Shown here piece by piece: positions 32,690-42,994 of a stretch of 64,000 nucleotides of DNA. The DNA lies in contig CAMGYJ010000006.1 of NCBI GenBank assembly GCA_946122785.1, forward strand, positions 32,563,168-32,627,167, written 5' to 3'. The translations under genes were made by a program, and so were the position numbers. How positions within the stretch are numbered: position 1 is the stretch's first letter; each line of letters starts with the position of its first letter. The stretch is from Linum tenue. Taxonomy: Eukaryota > Streptophyta > Magnoliopsida > Malpighiales > Linaceae. The notes beneath the pieces were generated by a model. That model did no database searches. It saw only the letters and a list, made by a program, of their open reading frames with translations, and was not told the origin of the DNA.

Positions 32690-33229
32690 GGGTGGGCATT
32701 CGGTCGGTTCGGTTCAAACCGAACCGAAATTATGCATACCGGGTCCCCGAATTCTATCAAACCTCAAACCGAATTCGAACCGAAGTATAATTCGGTTCGG
32801 TCGGTTCAAACCGAATTATAATTCGGTTCGGTTCGGTTTTTCATACAAAACCGAAATAGTGAGGTTAGCTTGTATTTTCTCTTTTTTAAATTATTTTTCA
32901 CCCTAATGTAAACAGTAAATATGTATCATCAATGATAAAATCAAACATTTCAACACATAAGTCATAAAACACTAACATGATTCAAATATTTAAGTATCAT
33001 AATAAGTAGAAACATAAAAATCCACCATTTAGAACTTGAAATTATAATAATTCGGTTTTTCGGTTCGGAAATTCGGAAATTCGGTTCGGTCGAAAGAACC
33101 CTGGTTTCCGGAATATGTCATTTTCTCTTCCGAATTCCGAACCGAATAACATTAATTCGGTTTCGGTTCGGTTTATATTCGGTTCGGTTCGGTTAGGTTC
33201 GGTTTTACCGAACCGTATGCCCACCCCTA
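32687..33229. mobile_element. hAT-like MITE inside Copia C, 543 bp
   Basis: Ends TAGGGGTGGGCATTCGGT and its inverted counterpart ACCGTATGCCCACCCCTA. The 8-bp target-site duplication is perfect: ATTGTAAA at 32,679-32,686 and 33,230-33,237. The interior consists largely of TTCGG/CCGAA words in runs on both strands around an AT-rich centre, with no transposase. The perfect duplication and its place inside Copia C make it younger than C. Confidence 0.93.
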
Positions 33230-34846
33230 ATTGTAAACGAAAGGGTCATTTAGCAAAATTTTGCTATGATTTAGAAAGACTAAGAAAAACTACCATCTAT
33301 AAAACATTTTGGGTTCCAAAATGTGCTAATCTCTGATTGACTGCAGTGTTTGGGAGAAAGTGAGAATATCTGGTTTCTGGACAGTGGTTGCTCCCACCAC
33401 ATGATAGGTAAAGAGGAACTATTTTCTTCATTGAGCTATAAAAAGGGTGGTAAGGTGGTTTTTGGAGATGATCGTGTAGGTACTATAATGGGGAATGGAA
33501 CAATAGGTAAAAGTCCTCTTCCAACTATAAAAAATGTGTTGTTGGTAAAAGGATTAAAACATAACCTGCTTTCAATAAGTCAACTGTGCAATTCTGAAAA
33601 TAGAGTGGTTTTTGAATCAACATCATGTGAAACTATCAGGATAAAGGATAATAAACTCCTATTCTGTGGAACTAAGAAAAATAACATGTATGTAGTATAT
33701 CTAAATTGTCTCAATACCTTTAATGAAACATGTTTCCAGGCTAAGACACATGATCTAGAAGCATTGTGGCACAGAAAACTTGGACATATAAGTTTAACAA
33801 AACTATCAAAACTATCAAAGATGAAATCAGCACGAGGGATACCTTTGCTAAGAGATGTGCCTAAATTCTGTTGTGATGCATGTGTTGGTGGAAAAACGAT
33901 CAAGAAAAGTTTTAAGTCTAAAAAGGATATAACTACCTCTGAACCCTATGAGCTTATTCACATGGATTTATTTGGACCAACAAATGTAATGAGTCTAGGG
34001 GGAAAATCATATGCTTTTGTACTCGTTGATGATTTTTCTAGATATACTTGGGTATACCTTCTAGCATCCAAAGATGAAGCTTTTGTGTACTTTAAAAACT
34101 TTGTGCATCACATCTTAACTGAATCAAAGAATTGCATAAAAACCATTCGCAATGACAATGGAGGTGAGTTTATTTCTGATCAGTTTGGTGATCTATGCAA
34201 TGATAAAGGAATTACTCACACCTTCTCTGCTCCTAGAACACCACAACAAAATGGTGTTGTAGAAAGGAAAAACAGAACCATTATAGAAACTGCTAGAACT
34301 ATGCTGTTAGAATATGGTTCTCCTAAGTTTCTTTAGGGAGAAGCTGTGATGACTGCTGTGTATGTCATAAATAGAGTACTAATTAGGAAAATCTTAAACA
34401 AGACTCCCTATGAGATTATTAAACAGAAAGCACCCAACCTAGGATATTTTCATCCTTTTGGGTGTAAATGCTTTATCTTGAACACAAGAGATCACCTATA
34501 CAAATTTGACTCTAAATCTGATCTAGGAATATTTCTAGGATACTCAACTAAAGGCCAAGCATATAGAATATATAATTTAAGAACTAGAAAAGTCGAAGAA
34601 TCAGTGTTTGTAAGGTTTGATGATTCTGAAAGTACTAACAAAGTATCTATCGAGAATATAGAACTTCTATTTCCCATGTTGAATGAAAAAGGAAACACTG
34701 AAGGACAGCAAAGAGAGCCTATACAAAAAGAAGGTCAGAAAGACGAGAATGAATCAAGTAATGAATCAAGCAAGGAAGAAGAAAGAAAGAATCACCACCT
34801 CATATCTAGAAACGACATCCACCATCACAGATCATTGGTGAGTTAA
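33230..34846 (+). pseudogene. Copia C protease and integrase, broken
   Basis: Starts with the second half of the zinc knuckle (KRKGHLAKFC), then a TGA at 33,334 and a one-base shift. The protease has WFLDSGCSHHMIG (from about 33,368). Integrase follows with the HHCC domain (LWHRKLGHIS ... CCDAC), then LIHMDLFGP, RNDNGGEF and PQQNGVVERKNR, so all three catalytic acids are present. A TAG at 34,334-34,336 interrupts the frame shortly after this motif. The same frame then continues to 34,846 with NKTPYE, HPFGCKCF and FLGYS, the usual integrase C-terminal segment, ending in a Glu/Ser-rich linker. The protein cannot be made whole because of these lesions. Confidence 0.88.
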
Positions 34847-35864
34847 ATGAAGGTATACACACTAGAGGAAGATATCAACCAGGTCAGTATGCTCTCATCT
34901 CTCTATTAGAACCTAAGAATTATAAAGAAGCCTTGCTTGATGATGAATGGTTGGATGCCATGCAAGAAGAATTACTTCAGTTTGCTAGACTACATGTGTG
35001 GGAACTTGTTCCTCGTCCCTTAGACTGCTTAATAATAGGAACAAAATGGATATTTAGGAACAAAACTGATGAAGAAGGGCAAATAATTAAAAATAAAGCA
35101 AGGTTAGTAGCACAAGGATATTTACAAGAGGAAGGAATTGATTTTGAAGAATCTTTTGCTCCTGTGGCACGAATTGAATCAATTAGAATGCTATGTGCAT
35201 ATGCATGCTACATGAAAATCCCTCTATATCAAATGGACCTAAAAAGTGCATTTTTAAATAGAGAGATAAAAGAGGAAGTTTATGTCACCCAACCACCAGG
35301 CTTTATTGATCCTAATCATCCTAACCATGTATACAAGTTGTCTAAAGCACTATATGGACTAAAACAAGCTCCTAGAGCTTGGTATGAAAAGCTATCAACC
35401 TTTCTAAAAAATGAAGGCTTTTCACAAGGAAATGTTGATAAAACCTTGTTCATCAAGAAAGAAAACTCAGAAACCTTAATTGTCCAGATATATGTTGATG
35501 ATATAGTATTTGGGTAAAAAAAACCTGAAATGTGTACTAAATTCTTCCATCTCATGAAATCAGAATTTGAAATGAGCATGATGGGAGAACTGTCACATTT
35601 TCTAGGATTCAAATTAAGCAAACCAAATCAGGAATATTCATAAATCAATCCACCTATACTGAAGCTATGCTTAAGAAATTTGAAATGAATTTTCTAAATG
35701 TAAGTCAAACTCCTATGGCTACAAATTTGAAACTTGATAAAGATGAAAATGGAAAGCCATTCTGTGAGAAAAAATATAGAGGAATGATCGGATCACTTCT
35801 GTATCTAACTGCCAGTAGACCTGATATTCAATTCAGTGTAGGATTATGTGCTAGATTTCAATAA
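34847..35864 (+). pseudogene. Copia C reverse transcriptase, broken
   Basis: After a frameshift near 34,850-34,930 the RT is readable: WLDAMQEE, then [60 protein letters not shown], and the catalytic YVDDIVFG (35,494-35,517). It hits TAA next to a run of A, shifts frame, and resumes with a connection segment (KKYRGMIGSLLYLTASRPD). It ends at a TAA (35,862-35,864) in the SNPKESH region. The catalytic Asp pair is intact; at least two stops and two shifts inactivate it. Confidence 0.88.
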
Positions 35865-36455
35865 AACCCCAAAGAAAGTCACTTTAAAGCAGTTAAACGA
35901 GTATTCAGATACCTAAAAGGGACAATAAATGTAGGGCTTTGGTATCCAATTTCTGATTCATTTGAGCTAGTTGGCTATAGTGATTCAGACTTTGGTGGGA
36001 GTCTGGTTGAAAGGAAGAGTACCTCAGGGACTATTCAGTTTCTTGGACCTGCTTTAGTTTCATGGTTCAGCAAAAAGCAAGGGGCAGTAGCCCTTTCAAC
36101 AGCTGAAGCTGAGTACATGGCAGCTGGGAGCTGTTGTGCTCAAGTAAATGGGATGAAAGCACAATTATCGGATTATGGTTTTAACTTCAAAGAAATACAA
36201 ATATCCTGTGACAATACAAGTGCCATTAGCATGATAAAAAACCCTGTTCAACACTCTAGAACAAAGCACATCGAAATAAAATACCACTTTGTCAGAGACT
36301 TAATTCAAGCAGGACATGTATGTCTGCAGTTTGTCTCAACTGAATCACAGTTGGATGACATATTTACAAAACCACTACCTAGTGAACGATTCTTGCAAAT
36401 ATGCACAGAACTAGGGCTCAAATCTGCTTGTCAGATTAAAAATCTTTTCAACTAA
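35865..36455 (+). pseudogene. Copia C RNase H, C-terminal part of pol
   Basis: Reads GLWYPISDSFELVGYSDSDF, then GRK-type and STAEAEYMA segments, CDNTSAISMIKNPVQHSRTK and DDIFTKPL, ending at a TAA at 36,453. It is continuous with the frame before the 35,862 stop. These are the standard Copia RNase H blocks, with acidic catalytic residues (SDSD, E of EAEY, CDN) visible. Confidence 0.85.
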
Positions 36456-36636
36456 ATCTCGATTGGTCCTTTTCTGCTCTAGGTATTTTGCGTTTCTTGG
36501 TTTAGCAAACAGAAGCCTTTTTCGGCTCATGCTTGCCTTGTCCCAAGAAATATCCATAGAAGCACCAACCTAATCATTACACTTTTTCTGCGGAAGAAAC
36601 TCTTCGACTTCCATCCGCTCCTCCACTTCTCCAGCC

Positions 36637-36644
36637 TATATAAA
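36637..36644 (+). promoter_or_regulatory. TATA box upstream of the Copia C extra ORF
   Basis: TATATAAA in CCAGCCTATATAAACC, 86 bases before the ATG of the extra ORF, preceded by pyrimidine-rich sequence and followed by a plausible A/C-rich leader. This position would allow transcription of the extra ORF separately from the full-length RNA. It is an inference from sequence only. Confidence 0.45.
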
Positions 36645-36729
36645 CCTTCCTATTCTCCACTATTCTCCTCACGCTCTTACAACAACTAAGAAAATCAAAA
36701 CACACAGAGAGTTTTCCTGCCCTCCAAAA

Positions 36730-37749
36730 ATGAGTGACTACATGCCTCGTCCGTTTCGCTTCGAGAGATTAGTTCATACCTTTTCAGGGTACATGTTTCA
36801 TGAACCCAGAGTGCTGAACCACCACCGTTACCTCCAGCACTTTGACAAGCGAAGGCTTCACCACATTACCCAGCTTGATCCCTACGAATTCAATGTCTAT
36901 AAGTATGACATTATCTCGCTTATCGAAGGGATGGGGTGGGATTTTTTGCTTCGTCAACCTATTCATCCTGCTTGTCCAGGAGCTGTCAAATATTTCTTCT
37001 CAAATCTTCAAAGTCCTGGAGTAAGCTCAAGGAGGTTCACCACACTGGTCTATGGTCATTTACTGACCATCCCAGTCGATGCTCTCAACGGGATTCTCGG
37101 ATTCCCATCCCAGGGCCTAGGGCTTGCTAACCAAACTGAATTCTGGAAGCACGAGTTCAAGATTGAGGTGGAGTATAGCAACTTCTCCACAGAGCCTACT
37201 GGTGGCTCTGATGTTCCAATCCCTGTGTCTTGGCTGCCTTCGAGACTGAGGATCTTTCACTACTTCCTCACTCACGTTTTCCTTCCTCGGTCTTTTAACC
37301 AGGACTGTGTCCTTCACATGGATCTCTGGATTATCGCCAGTGCAATAGCAAGAAGGAAGCTCGATTTTGCAAGCATCATCTTCGGTCAGCTTCTCCCTGT
37401 AGGGGATGAAAACTATAAAGGTCTCCTACCTTTCGGCTCCATTATCACACGACTGCTGATCAACCTAGGAGTTGATCTGTCGGAATTTCAGAGCATCTCC
37501 TCTACAATGTATGTCAGTGCACTGAACGTGCTAATGGTGCTCGACTTGCCAACTGACATACCTCCTCCTCCTCATCCCTCTACTTCTCTTCTGGGTCTCC
37601 CTCCAACTTCTCGATCTGCTAAGAACGCCTCTGCTGGAAAAAAGGCCAAATCTGCTGGTGAATCCAGCAAGTCTGGAGATCTTGTTTTTACAATCTCCGA
37701 AGGACATACCTCTTCTGATGATTCTGCTACCTCTGCCCCTCCTGCCTAG
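36730..37749 (+). CDS. Copia C extra ORF, plant transposon-protein domain, 339 aa, open
   Basis: A clean frame from ATG (CAAAAATGAGT) to TAG, lying between RNase H and the 3' LTR in the slot where Sireviruses carry an env-like gene. The N-terminal two thirds match the plant transposon-protein domain of Athila ORF1: YKYDIISLIEGMGWDF (about 58-73), SRRFTTLVYGHLLT (about 97-110), LPSRLRIFHYFLTHVFLP (about 168-185), DLWIIASAIARRKL, and GSIITRLLINLGVDL (about 240-254). The C-terminus is proline-rich, then lysine/serine-rich, then acidic. I see no signal peptide and no clear membrane span, so an envelope role is not supported. A broken homologue is in Copia B. It stays open although pol is dead. 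Function unknown. Confidence 0.88.
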   Translation: MSDYMPRPFRFERLVHTFSGYMFHEPRVLNHHRYLQHFDKRRLHHITQLDPYEFNVYKYDIISLIEGMGWDFLLRQPIHPACPGAVKYFFSNLQSPGVSSRRFTTLVYGHLLTIPVDALNGILGFPSQGLGLANQTEFWKHEFKIEVEYSNFSTEPTGGSDVPIPVSWLPSRLRIFHYFLTHVFLPRSFNQDCVLHMDLWIIASAIARRKLDFASIIFGQLLPVGDENYKGLLPFGSIITRLLINLGVDLSEFQSISSTMYVSALNVLMVLDLPTDIPPPPHPSTSLLGLPPTSRSAKNASAGKKAKSAGESSKSGDLVFTISEGHTSSDDSATSAPPA

Positions 37750-38017
37750 ATCTTCTAGTCTTTCCTTTTAATGCATTCATGTATGTTTCTTTTGGAGCCT
37801 TTTTTTCAGGGGGAATGAGTTCTTTAGGTAGTTATGAACTGGTAGCTAGTTAGGGGGAATATCCTAGATATTCCATATTTTGTTCTCTTTCCCCCGTAGT
37901 ATTTCGCTCCTTATGTAACCGCTCTTTTAAATGAATGCATCTACGGTTTTTACTTTGGATTCCTTGTCTACTGGTGTGCTGTTTCCTCTATTTTGCAGGT
38001 CCTCCAACTTCTCGGTC

Positions 38018-38029
38018 GAAGGGGGAAAT
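38018..38029 (+). other. Polypurine tract of Copia C
   Basis: GAAGGGGGAAAT directly before the 3' LTR start TGTTAGCC; the usual plus-strand primer of Sirevirus-type Copia elements. Confidence 0.85.
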
Positions 38030-38570
38030 TGTTAGCCAAAACGGTGCCGTCTCTATCTTCTTAAAACGGCGTTGTTTTATCAACAAAGGAAAAGGGCAAG
38101 TGTAAAGGGCAATTGTTGATTTTCGTCCATCGCAGTTGGAGTCTTCATCGAGAATCAGAAAGTCGGCAGTCCTCCTTGTTCCTCTCAAGAAATCAAAGAA
38201 CTGCCTGCTCAGATTTCCACCGTCGCTACTCATCTAGCCATCATCATCACTATCTGGAGCGTGATGTAGGAAACGGCCATCTATTTCTCCTTGTATAAAA
38301 GCAAGTAAGAACTTTCACATCCTGTAGCGATTGATAGAGAAAGAATCTATGATTCTAGGTATCATGGGCTGTGTTACCAACTTCAGTAGATAGATAACAG
38401 GAGTTGAGAACTAGGTGATTGTATCTTGGGAAGTTGGGGCTGTGCGTTGTTCTTTGTTTTTGTTAAAAGGGCCAAGTCTCTTGGCTTGGCTAGGGTTCGA
38501 ACAGTTTGATTGTAACGAGCTATCAATTTAAATAAAAGTATTTTCTTTCTTAATCACTTTGGATTCAACA
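38030..38570 (+). repeat. 3' LTR of Copia C
   Basis: 541 bp, homologous to 30,434-30,978, TATAAAA at 38,294-38,300. It lacks four bases present in the 5' copy near 30,775. It ends ATTCAACA and is followed by the target duplication CAGCT. Confidence 0.93.
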
Positions 38571-38575
38571 CAGCT

Positions 38576-39765
38576 GGGTACAGTAAAAACCATCAGTGAT
38601 ATACTCTGCTTCTGTAGTGGATAAGGCGACTGAGCTTTGTTTTTTTACTAAACCAAGAGATAAGTTAGGAACCGAGAAAGTGTCAGGCACCAGAAGTGCT
38701 TTTTTTTGTCGACTATGCACCCAGCATAGTCAGAATCACTATAGCTTATCAAATCTAAGCTAGAGGCACTTGAGTACCACAACCCTAGAGAGAAAGTTCC
38801 AGCAAGATAACGAATGATTCGTTTAATAGCTGAAAAGTGACTCTCCTTTGGATTGCTCTGAAACCTAGCACAGACGCAGACACTATACATAATATCAGGA
38901 CGACTCGCTATGAGGTACAGGAGAGACCCTATCATACCGCGAAACCTTTTACAATCCATCGATTTTCCAGTTTCATCTTTTGTTAACTTAACAATGGATC
39001 CCAATGGAGTGGAAGCTCCTTTTAAGTTGCCAAATTATAAACGTTTTAGCATATTATTCAGGTATTTGGACTGACTAATAAAGATTCCTTGACTGGTTTG
39101 TTTTACTTGCAGACCTAGAAAGTAGTTTAATTCCCCCATGAGACTGATCTCAAAAGCATTTTTCATAACATTTTCGAATTCAGTACATAACTTCTGACTT
39201 GTAGAGCGAAAAATAATGTCATCTACGTAGACTTGAACTAACAGAGTGTATTCTTTTTCATTTTTGATAAACTGAGTTTTGTCAACCTATCCTCGATGAA
39301 ACCCTTTTTCAAGCAGATTGCTGAGCTTTTAATACCAGGGATTAGGGGCCTGTTTGAGCCCGTACAAGGCTTTATTGGATGTTCAAAGTCCTCAAAACGG
39401 GGAGGCTGTGAGACATAAACTTCTTCCTTTAGATCTCCGTTTAAAAATGCACTCTTAACATCCATTTGATATAGCTTAAAGCCTCGAGAGGCTGCATACG
39501 CACACAACAGTCGAATGGCTTCTAATATAGCTACGGGGGCAAATGTTTCATCAAAGTCAATTCCTTCTTCCTAACAGTAGCCTTGATCTACTAACCTAGC
39601 TTTGTTTCTAATTATGGTTCCAATTTCATCTGTTTTATTTCAAAAAATCCACTTTGTACCAATTATTACCCTATCCTTAGGTCTGGGAACTAAGTCCCAA
39701 ATGTGAGTTCTTGCAAACTGGTTCATTTCATCATACATGGCAGCATGCCAATATTCATCTTTTAT
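38576..39765 (-). pseudogene. Copia B reverse transcriptase and N-terminal RNase H, broken
   Basis: In element order: HAAMYDEMNQFARTHIWDLV (near 39,740), GTKW, then [22 protein letters not shown], catalytic YVDDIIF (about 39,212-39,240), a connection segment (RFRGMIGSLLYLIASRPD) and the RNase H start (SYSDSDYAGC). Stops and shifts occur, for instance near 39,570 and 39,285. The RNase H STTEAEY segment abuts the Copia C insertion at 38,571, and the domain resumes at 30,428. Confidence 0.85.
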
Positions 39766-39799
39766 AGCATCCTTAACATTTTTTGGTTCAAATTGAGCT

Positions 39800-41330
39800 A
39801 CAAATACAGTATGCTCAGTAAGAGTTTTTAGTTCTAGTAAGCATACCTCGACTTAAGTCACCAATAATGAGAGAAGGAGGACGTCGACGAACAATGTGAG
39901 GTGGAGCTTGACGATTTTGTCCTTTTGCTTCCTTGTTGTTTTCATCTTCTGAAGACACGATTTCTTTCTTTGGAGGAGCTTGGATGTCATTGTTTGTATG
40001 TGTTGTTCCCATACCAAAGTCAATCCTCATCTAGGCTATCTGCACACTTGCTACAAGATTCATCAAATATCACATTGATGAACTCCTCAACTTTGATGGT
40101 CCGTTTGTTATAAATACGATAAGCCCTGCTATTCACAGCATAGCCAAGGAAAATTAATTCGTCTGATTTTGAATCAAATTTCCCAGGTGATCCTTTATAT
40201 TCAGAGTATAGCATACATTAGAAGGTATGGAAGTAATTCATATTAGGTTTCTATCCTTCTAGAGATCATAGGGTGTTTTATTAAGTTTAGGTCTAATGAG
40301 GGCTCTGTTAGTAACATAGCATGCCGTGTTAATTGCCTCACCCCAGAATTGTTTTCGTACACCATAGTCATTCAACATTGTTCTAGCTATATCAATTAAC
40401 GTTCTGTTCTTTCTTTCTACCACCGTTTTGCTGTGGTGTTCTTCTAGGTGCTGAAAAATTGTGAGTTATTCCCTTTTTATTGCAAAAAATTTAAAATTTT
40501 TCAGAGATAAATTCACCTCCATGATCACTTTTTATGCTAACTATGTGAGATTGTTTTTCGTTTTCAACCCGTTTGATAAAGTCTTTAAAGTTTTGATAAG
40601 CTTCATCCTTGCTTGCAAGGAACAGAACCCAAGTAAAAACCTAGAGTAGTCATTCACAATTACAAAAGCATAGTACTTACCTCCTAAACTCATGACATTG
40701 TTGGGACTAAACAAATCTAAATGTAACAGTTCTAGAGGTCTCGAGGTGGAGATAACAGTTTTGGTTTTGAAGGATATTCTGGTGTGTTTTCCTTTAGCAC
40801 AAGCATCACAGAAGAACTCCTTACTATGCAGTTTTGGAACTCCTCTAACAATCCCAAGATTTACAAGTTTCGAAAGAATTCCATTGCTTATATGTCCCAG
40901 CCTCATATGCCACTCAATTTTGATAATTTCTGTCAACTGAAACTAAGCATGTTTCATTAAAAGCTGATTTGTCTTCAAGATCAATGATGAATAGTTTTTC
41001 TTTTTCGTTTTCCAATAGAAATGAGCTTTTTGATTACTATAGTTTCAAAAAGCATTTATCTTGTTAAAAGACCACTCTATTTTCATTTCCACACAGATGA
41101 CCAATTGACAGAAGATTATGTTTTAAGTCTTTTACCAGTAAAACATTACTAATTGACGGAACAGTTCCCACTTGACCCTGCCCTAGGATTTCAGTGCTAA
41201 AGTTATCACCAAAAATAATTTTCCTTTATTTTCCAAAATTAGTTTTGAAAAAATATTTGTATTACCCGTCATGTGATGTGAGCATCCGCTATCAAGTATC
41301 CAAACGCTGCCTTCCATGCTCATATGGAGA
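39800..41330 (-). pseudogene. Copia B protease and integrase, broken
   Basis: In element order the protease active site DSGCSHHMTG lies at about 41,272-41,310. The integrase zinc domain WHMRLGHIS ... FCDACAKG and LLHLDLF are within 40,541-40,936. The integrase C-terminal FLGYA and YRIYNKRT segment is at 40,020-40,214. The Glu/Pro-rich linker to RT is at 39,815-40,030. Many stops and frame changes separate these pieces, and the LTR divergence of B also argues for age. Confidence 0.82.
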
Positions 41331-41547
41331 CAGGTCTGCAAGAACAGATATAATTATTTAGTTTTAGGTATCCAGACAAGCTTAGATACCTTCCATGGTT
41401 GACCTAATCTGGTATGTACGTTATGTAGATGTTCTATATTGTTGTGACACGAATCTTTTATTATGTTTTCCTTGGCTATTCTTTTTTTATAATGAGCAAT
41501 ATAATGACCGGTTTTGTGACAGTAAAAACATTAATGGTTTTCATGCA

Positions 41548-42911
41548 CTATTTTCTTCTGACATATTTTGTTTTTACTTTAGTTCTCATTTTTATCTGAA
41601 TTAGTTCTGCTTTAGTGATTTCAATTTTCTCTTTTAGCAAATCATTTTCATACGTTAGATCTCGAATTTTATTCTCTACACTTAAGTTCTGATTCATTAG
41701 TTGTTTAAAATCACTTAGTAGTTTTTCATGACTAACTTTTATTGAAGTATACTTATGTTTCACATTCACTAACTCTTTTTGTATGTCTCTAATGGTTTCT
41801 TCTAGCAATTCATCCTCACTACAAGAGTCAGGGTAGTAAGATCTTACCTGTGATTCTTCATATTTACATTCGTCAATAGCCATGTATGCGCTGAACTTGT
41901 GATTTGGTTCATCATCATCTTCATCTTCTTCACTGCAACTGTAGGTAGCAGCATATGCTCTTTCCTTCTTGACCAGAGGGCACTTAGCCTTAATGTGCCA
42001 TGTCTTGCCACATCCGAAGCATCCAGCTTGAGACTGGAGTCTTTCAATACTAGCTCCTTCCCTTCGATTTCTAAACCCTTGTCGTCCTCGTTTGTTTACT
42101 TCTTTATCATTTTCACCTTCCTTTGACCTGCTGGGAAAACCTCCTCTTTTATTTTATTTTCTTATTCTGAGAAGCTTTGCCACTTCCTTGCAAAGCATAG
42201 CAAGCTCATCGTCCTCCATTTCATCTAGGCAGTCCAAGTCATCTTCTTGAGATGTAGCTTTGAAGGCAATACCCTTTTTCTCTTTTCTTGGTTCTTCCAA
42301 ATCTTCCCTTTTCAACTTTTTTTCATGCTTAACTAAAGAACCAATCAGCTCATCCAGACTTAACTTGGTGAGATCCTTGGATTCTTCAATTGCAGTGACT
42401 TTGGGAGTCCATTTCTTGGGAAGTGCCTAGAGAACTTTGCGGACTAGATCAGCACTATCATATTCGACTTCTGAGTTTCCCTGGCTATTGACTATAGTGG
42501 TCAATCTGACATTCATCTCCTTAATTGATTCTTCAAGCTTCATAATAAACGACTCAAACTCCTGTTTTAAACTATTTATTCTTGAGATCTTGACATGAGA
42601 TGTACCTTCGTGCGCGACTTGCAACTTGTCCAAGATTTATTTTTCAGTTTTGCAGCGAGATACTATGCGATACTCCTCAGGCTCTAATGCACGGTACATC
42701 GGATTTGTTGCCTTCGAGTTGAGCTGAAAATTCTTCTTTTTGGCCTCTGTCCATTTTCCGCGAGCTTCTTTCACCTCAAAAGGACCCTCCATCAATATGA
42801 TCCACAGATCAGGATCTATGGAGCCAATGAAGAGCTCCATACGATTTCTCCATTAACCATAGTGACCCCCTCAAATCTCGGCGGCCGAGTTTGTGAGAAT
42901 CCATAAGCCAT
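41548..42911 (-). pseudogene. Copia B gag, broken
   Basis: Starts at ATG 42,911 (MAYGFSQTRPPRFEG), shifts frame near 42,855, then reads MELFIGSIDPDLWIILMEGP and the UBN2-type region to about 42,430 with two stops. A CCHC knuckle (CFGCGKTWHIKAKC) lies near 41,990-42,035. A coiled-coil region (KHKYTSIKVSHEKLLSDFKQ) follows at 41,548-41,883. The layout matches Copia C gag: UBN2 domain, knuckle, coiled coil, then protease. Confidence 0.82.
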
Positions 42912-42980
42912 GAAGATTCCGCTTGCTGATTCCGAGCTCATATTCTCCGGAGACGGTTGTGTCTTTATCATCGGAACGAG

Positions 42981-42992
42981 GCTTTGATACCA
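42981..42992 (-). other. Primer-binding site of Copia B
   Basis: Minus-strand TGGTATCAAAGC, the initiator-tRNA-Met complement with one change from the commoner TGGTATCAGAGC, two bases from the 5' LTR. Confidence 0.85.
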
Positions 42993-42994
42993 CT

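Larger units (their letters stand above)
30434..38570 (+). mobile_element. Copia element C (Sirevirus-like), inserted into Copia B RNase H
   Basis: 8,137 bp with LTRs of 545 and 541 bp, ends TGTTAGCC/ATTCAACA, and a perfect target-site duplication CAGCT (30,429-30,433 and 38,571-38,575). A primer site follows the 5' LTR and a purine tract precedes the 3' LTR. By eye the LTRs differ at roughly a dozen positions plus one 4-base indel, so the insertion is fairly recent but older than Copia A. gag-pol carries a MITE insertion, frameshifts and stops. The extra ORF downstream of pol is open. Confidence 0.95.

Noticed and set aside
32646..33336. Frames across the MITE in Copia C as new fusion genes
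   Set aside because: They are translations of TTCGG-word repeats of the MITE joined to gag ends.
36730..37749. Copia C extra ORF as a retroviral-type envelope gene
   Set aside because: No signal peptide, no transmembrane span and no cleavage site visible; the motifs match the plant transposon-protein domain.
13704..42992. Initiator-tRNA-Met gene pieces (TGGTATCA... sequences)
   Set aside because: All are 12-base primer sites beside LTRs, with no tRNA cloverleaf around them.
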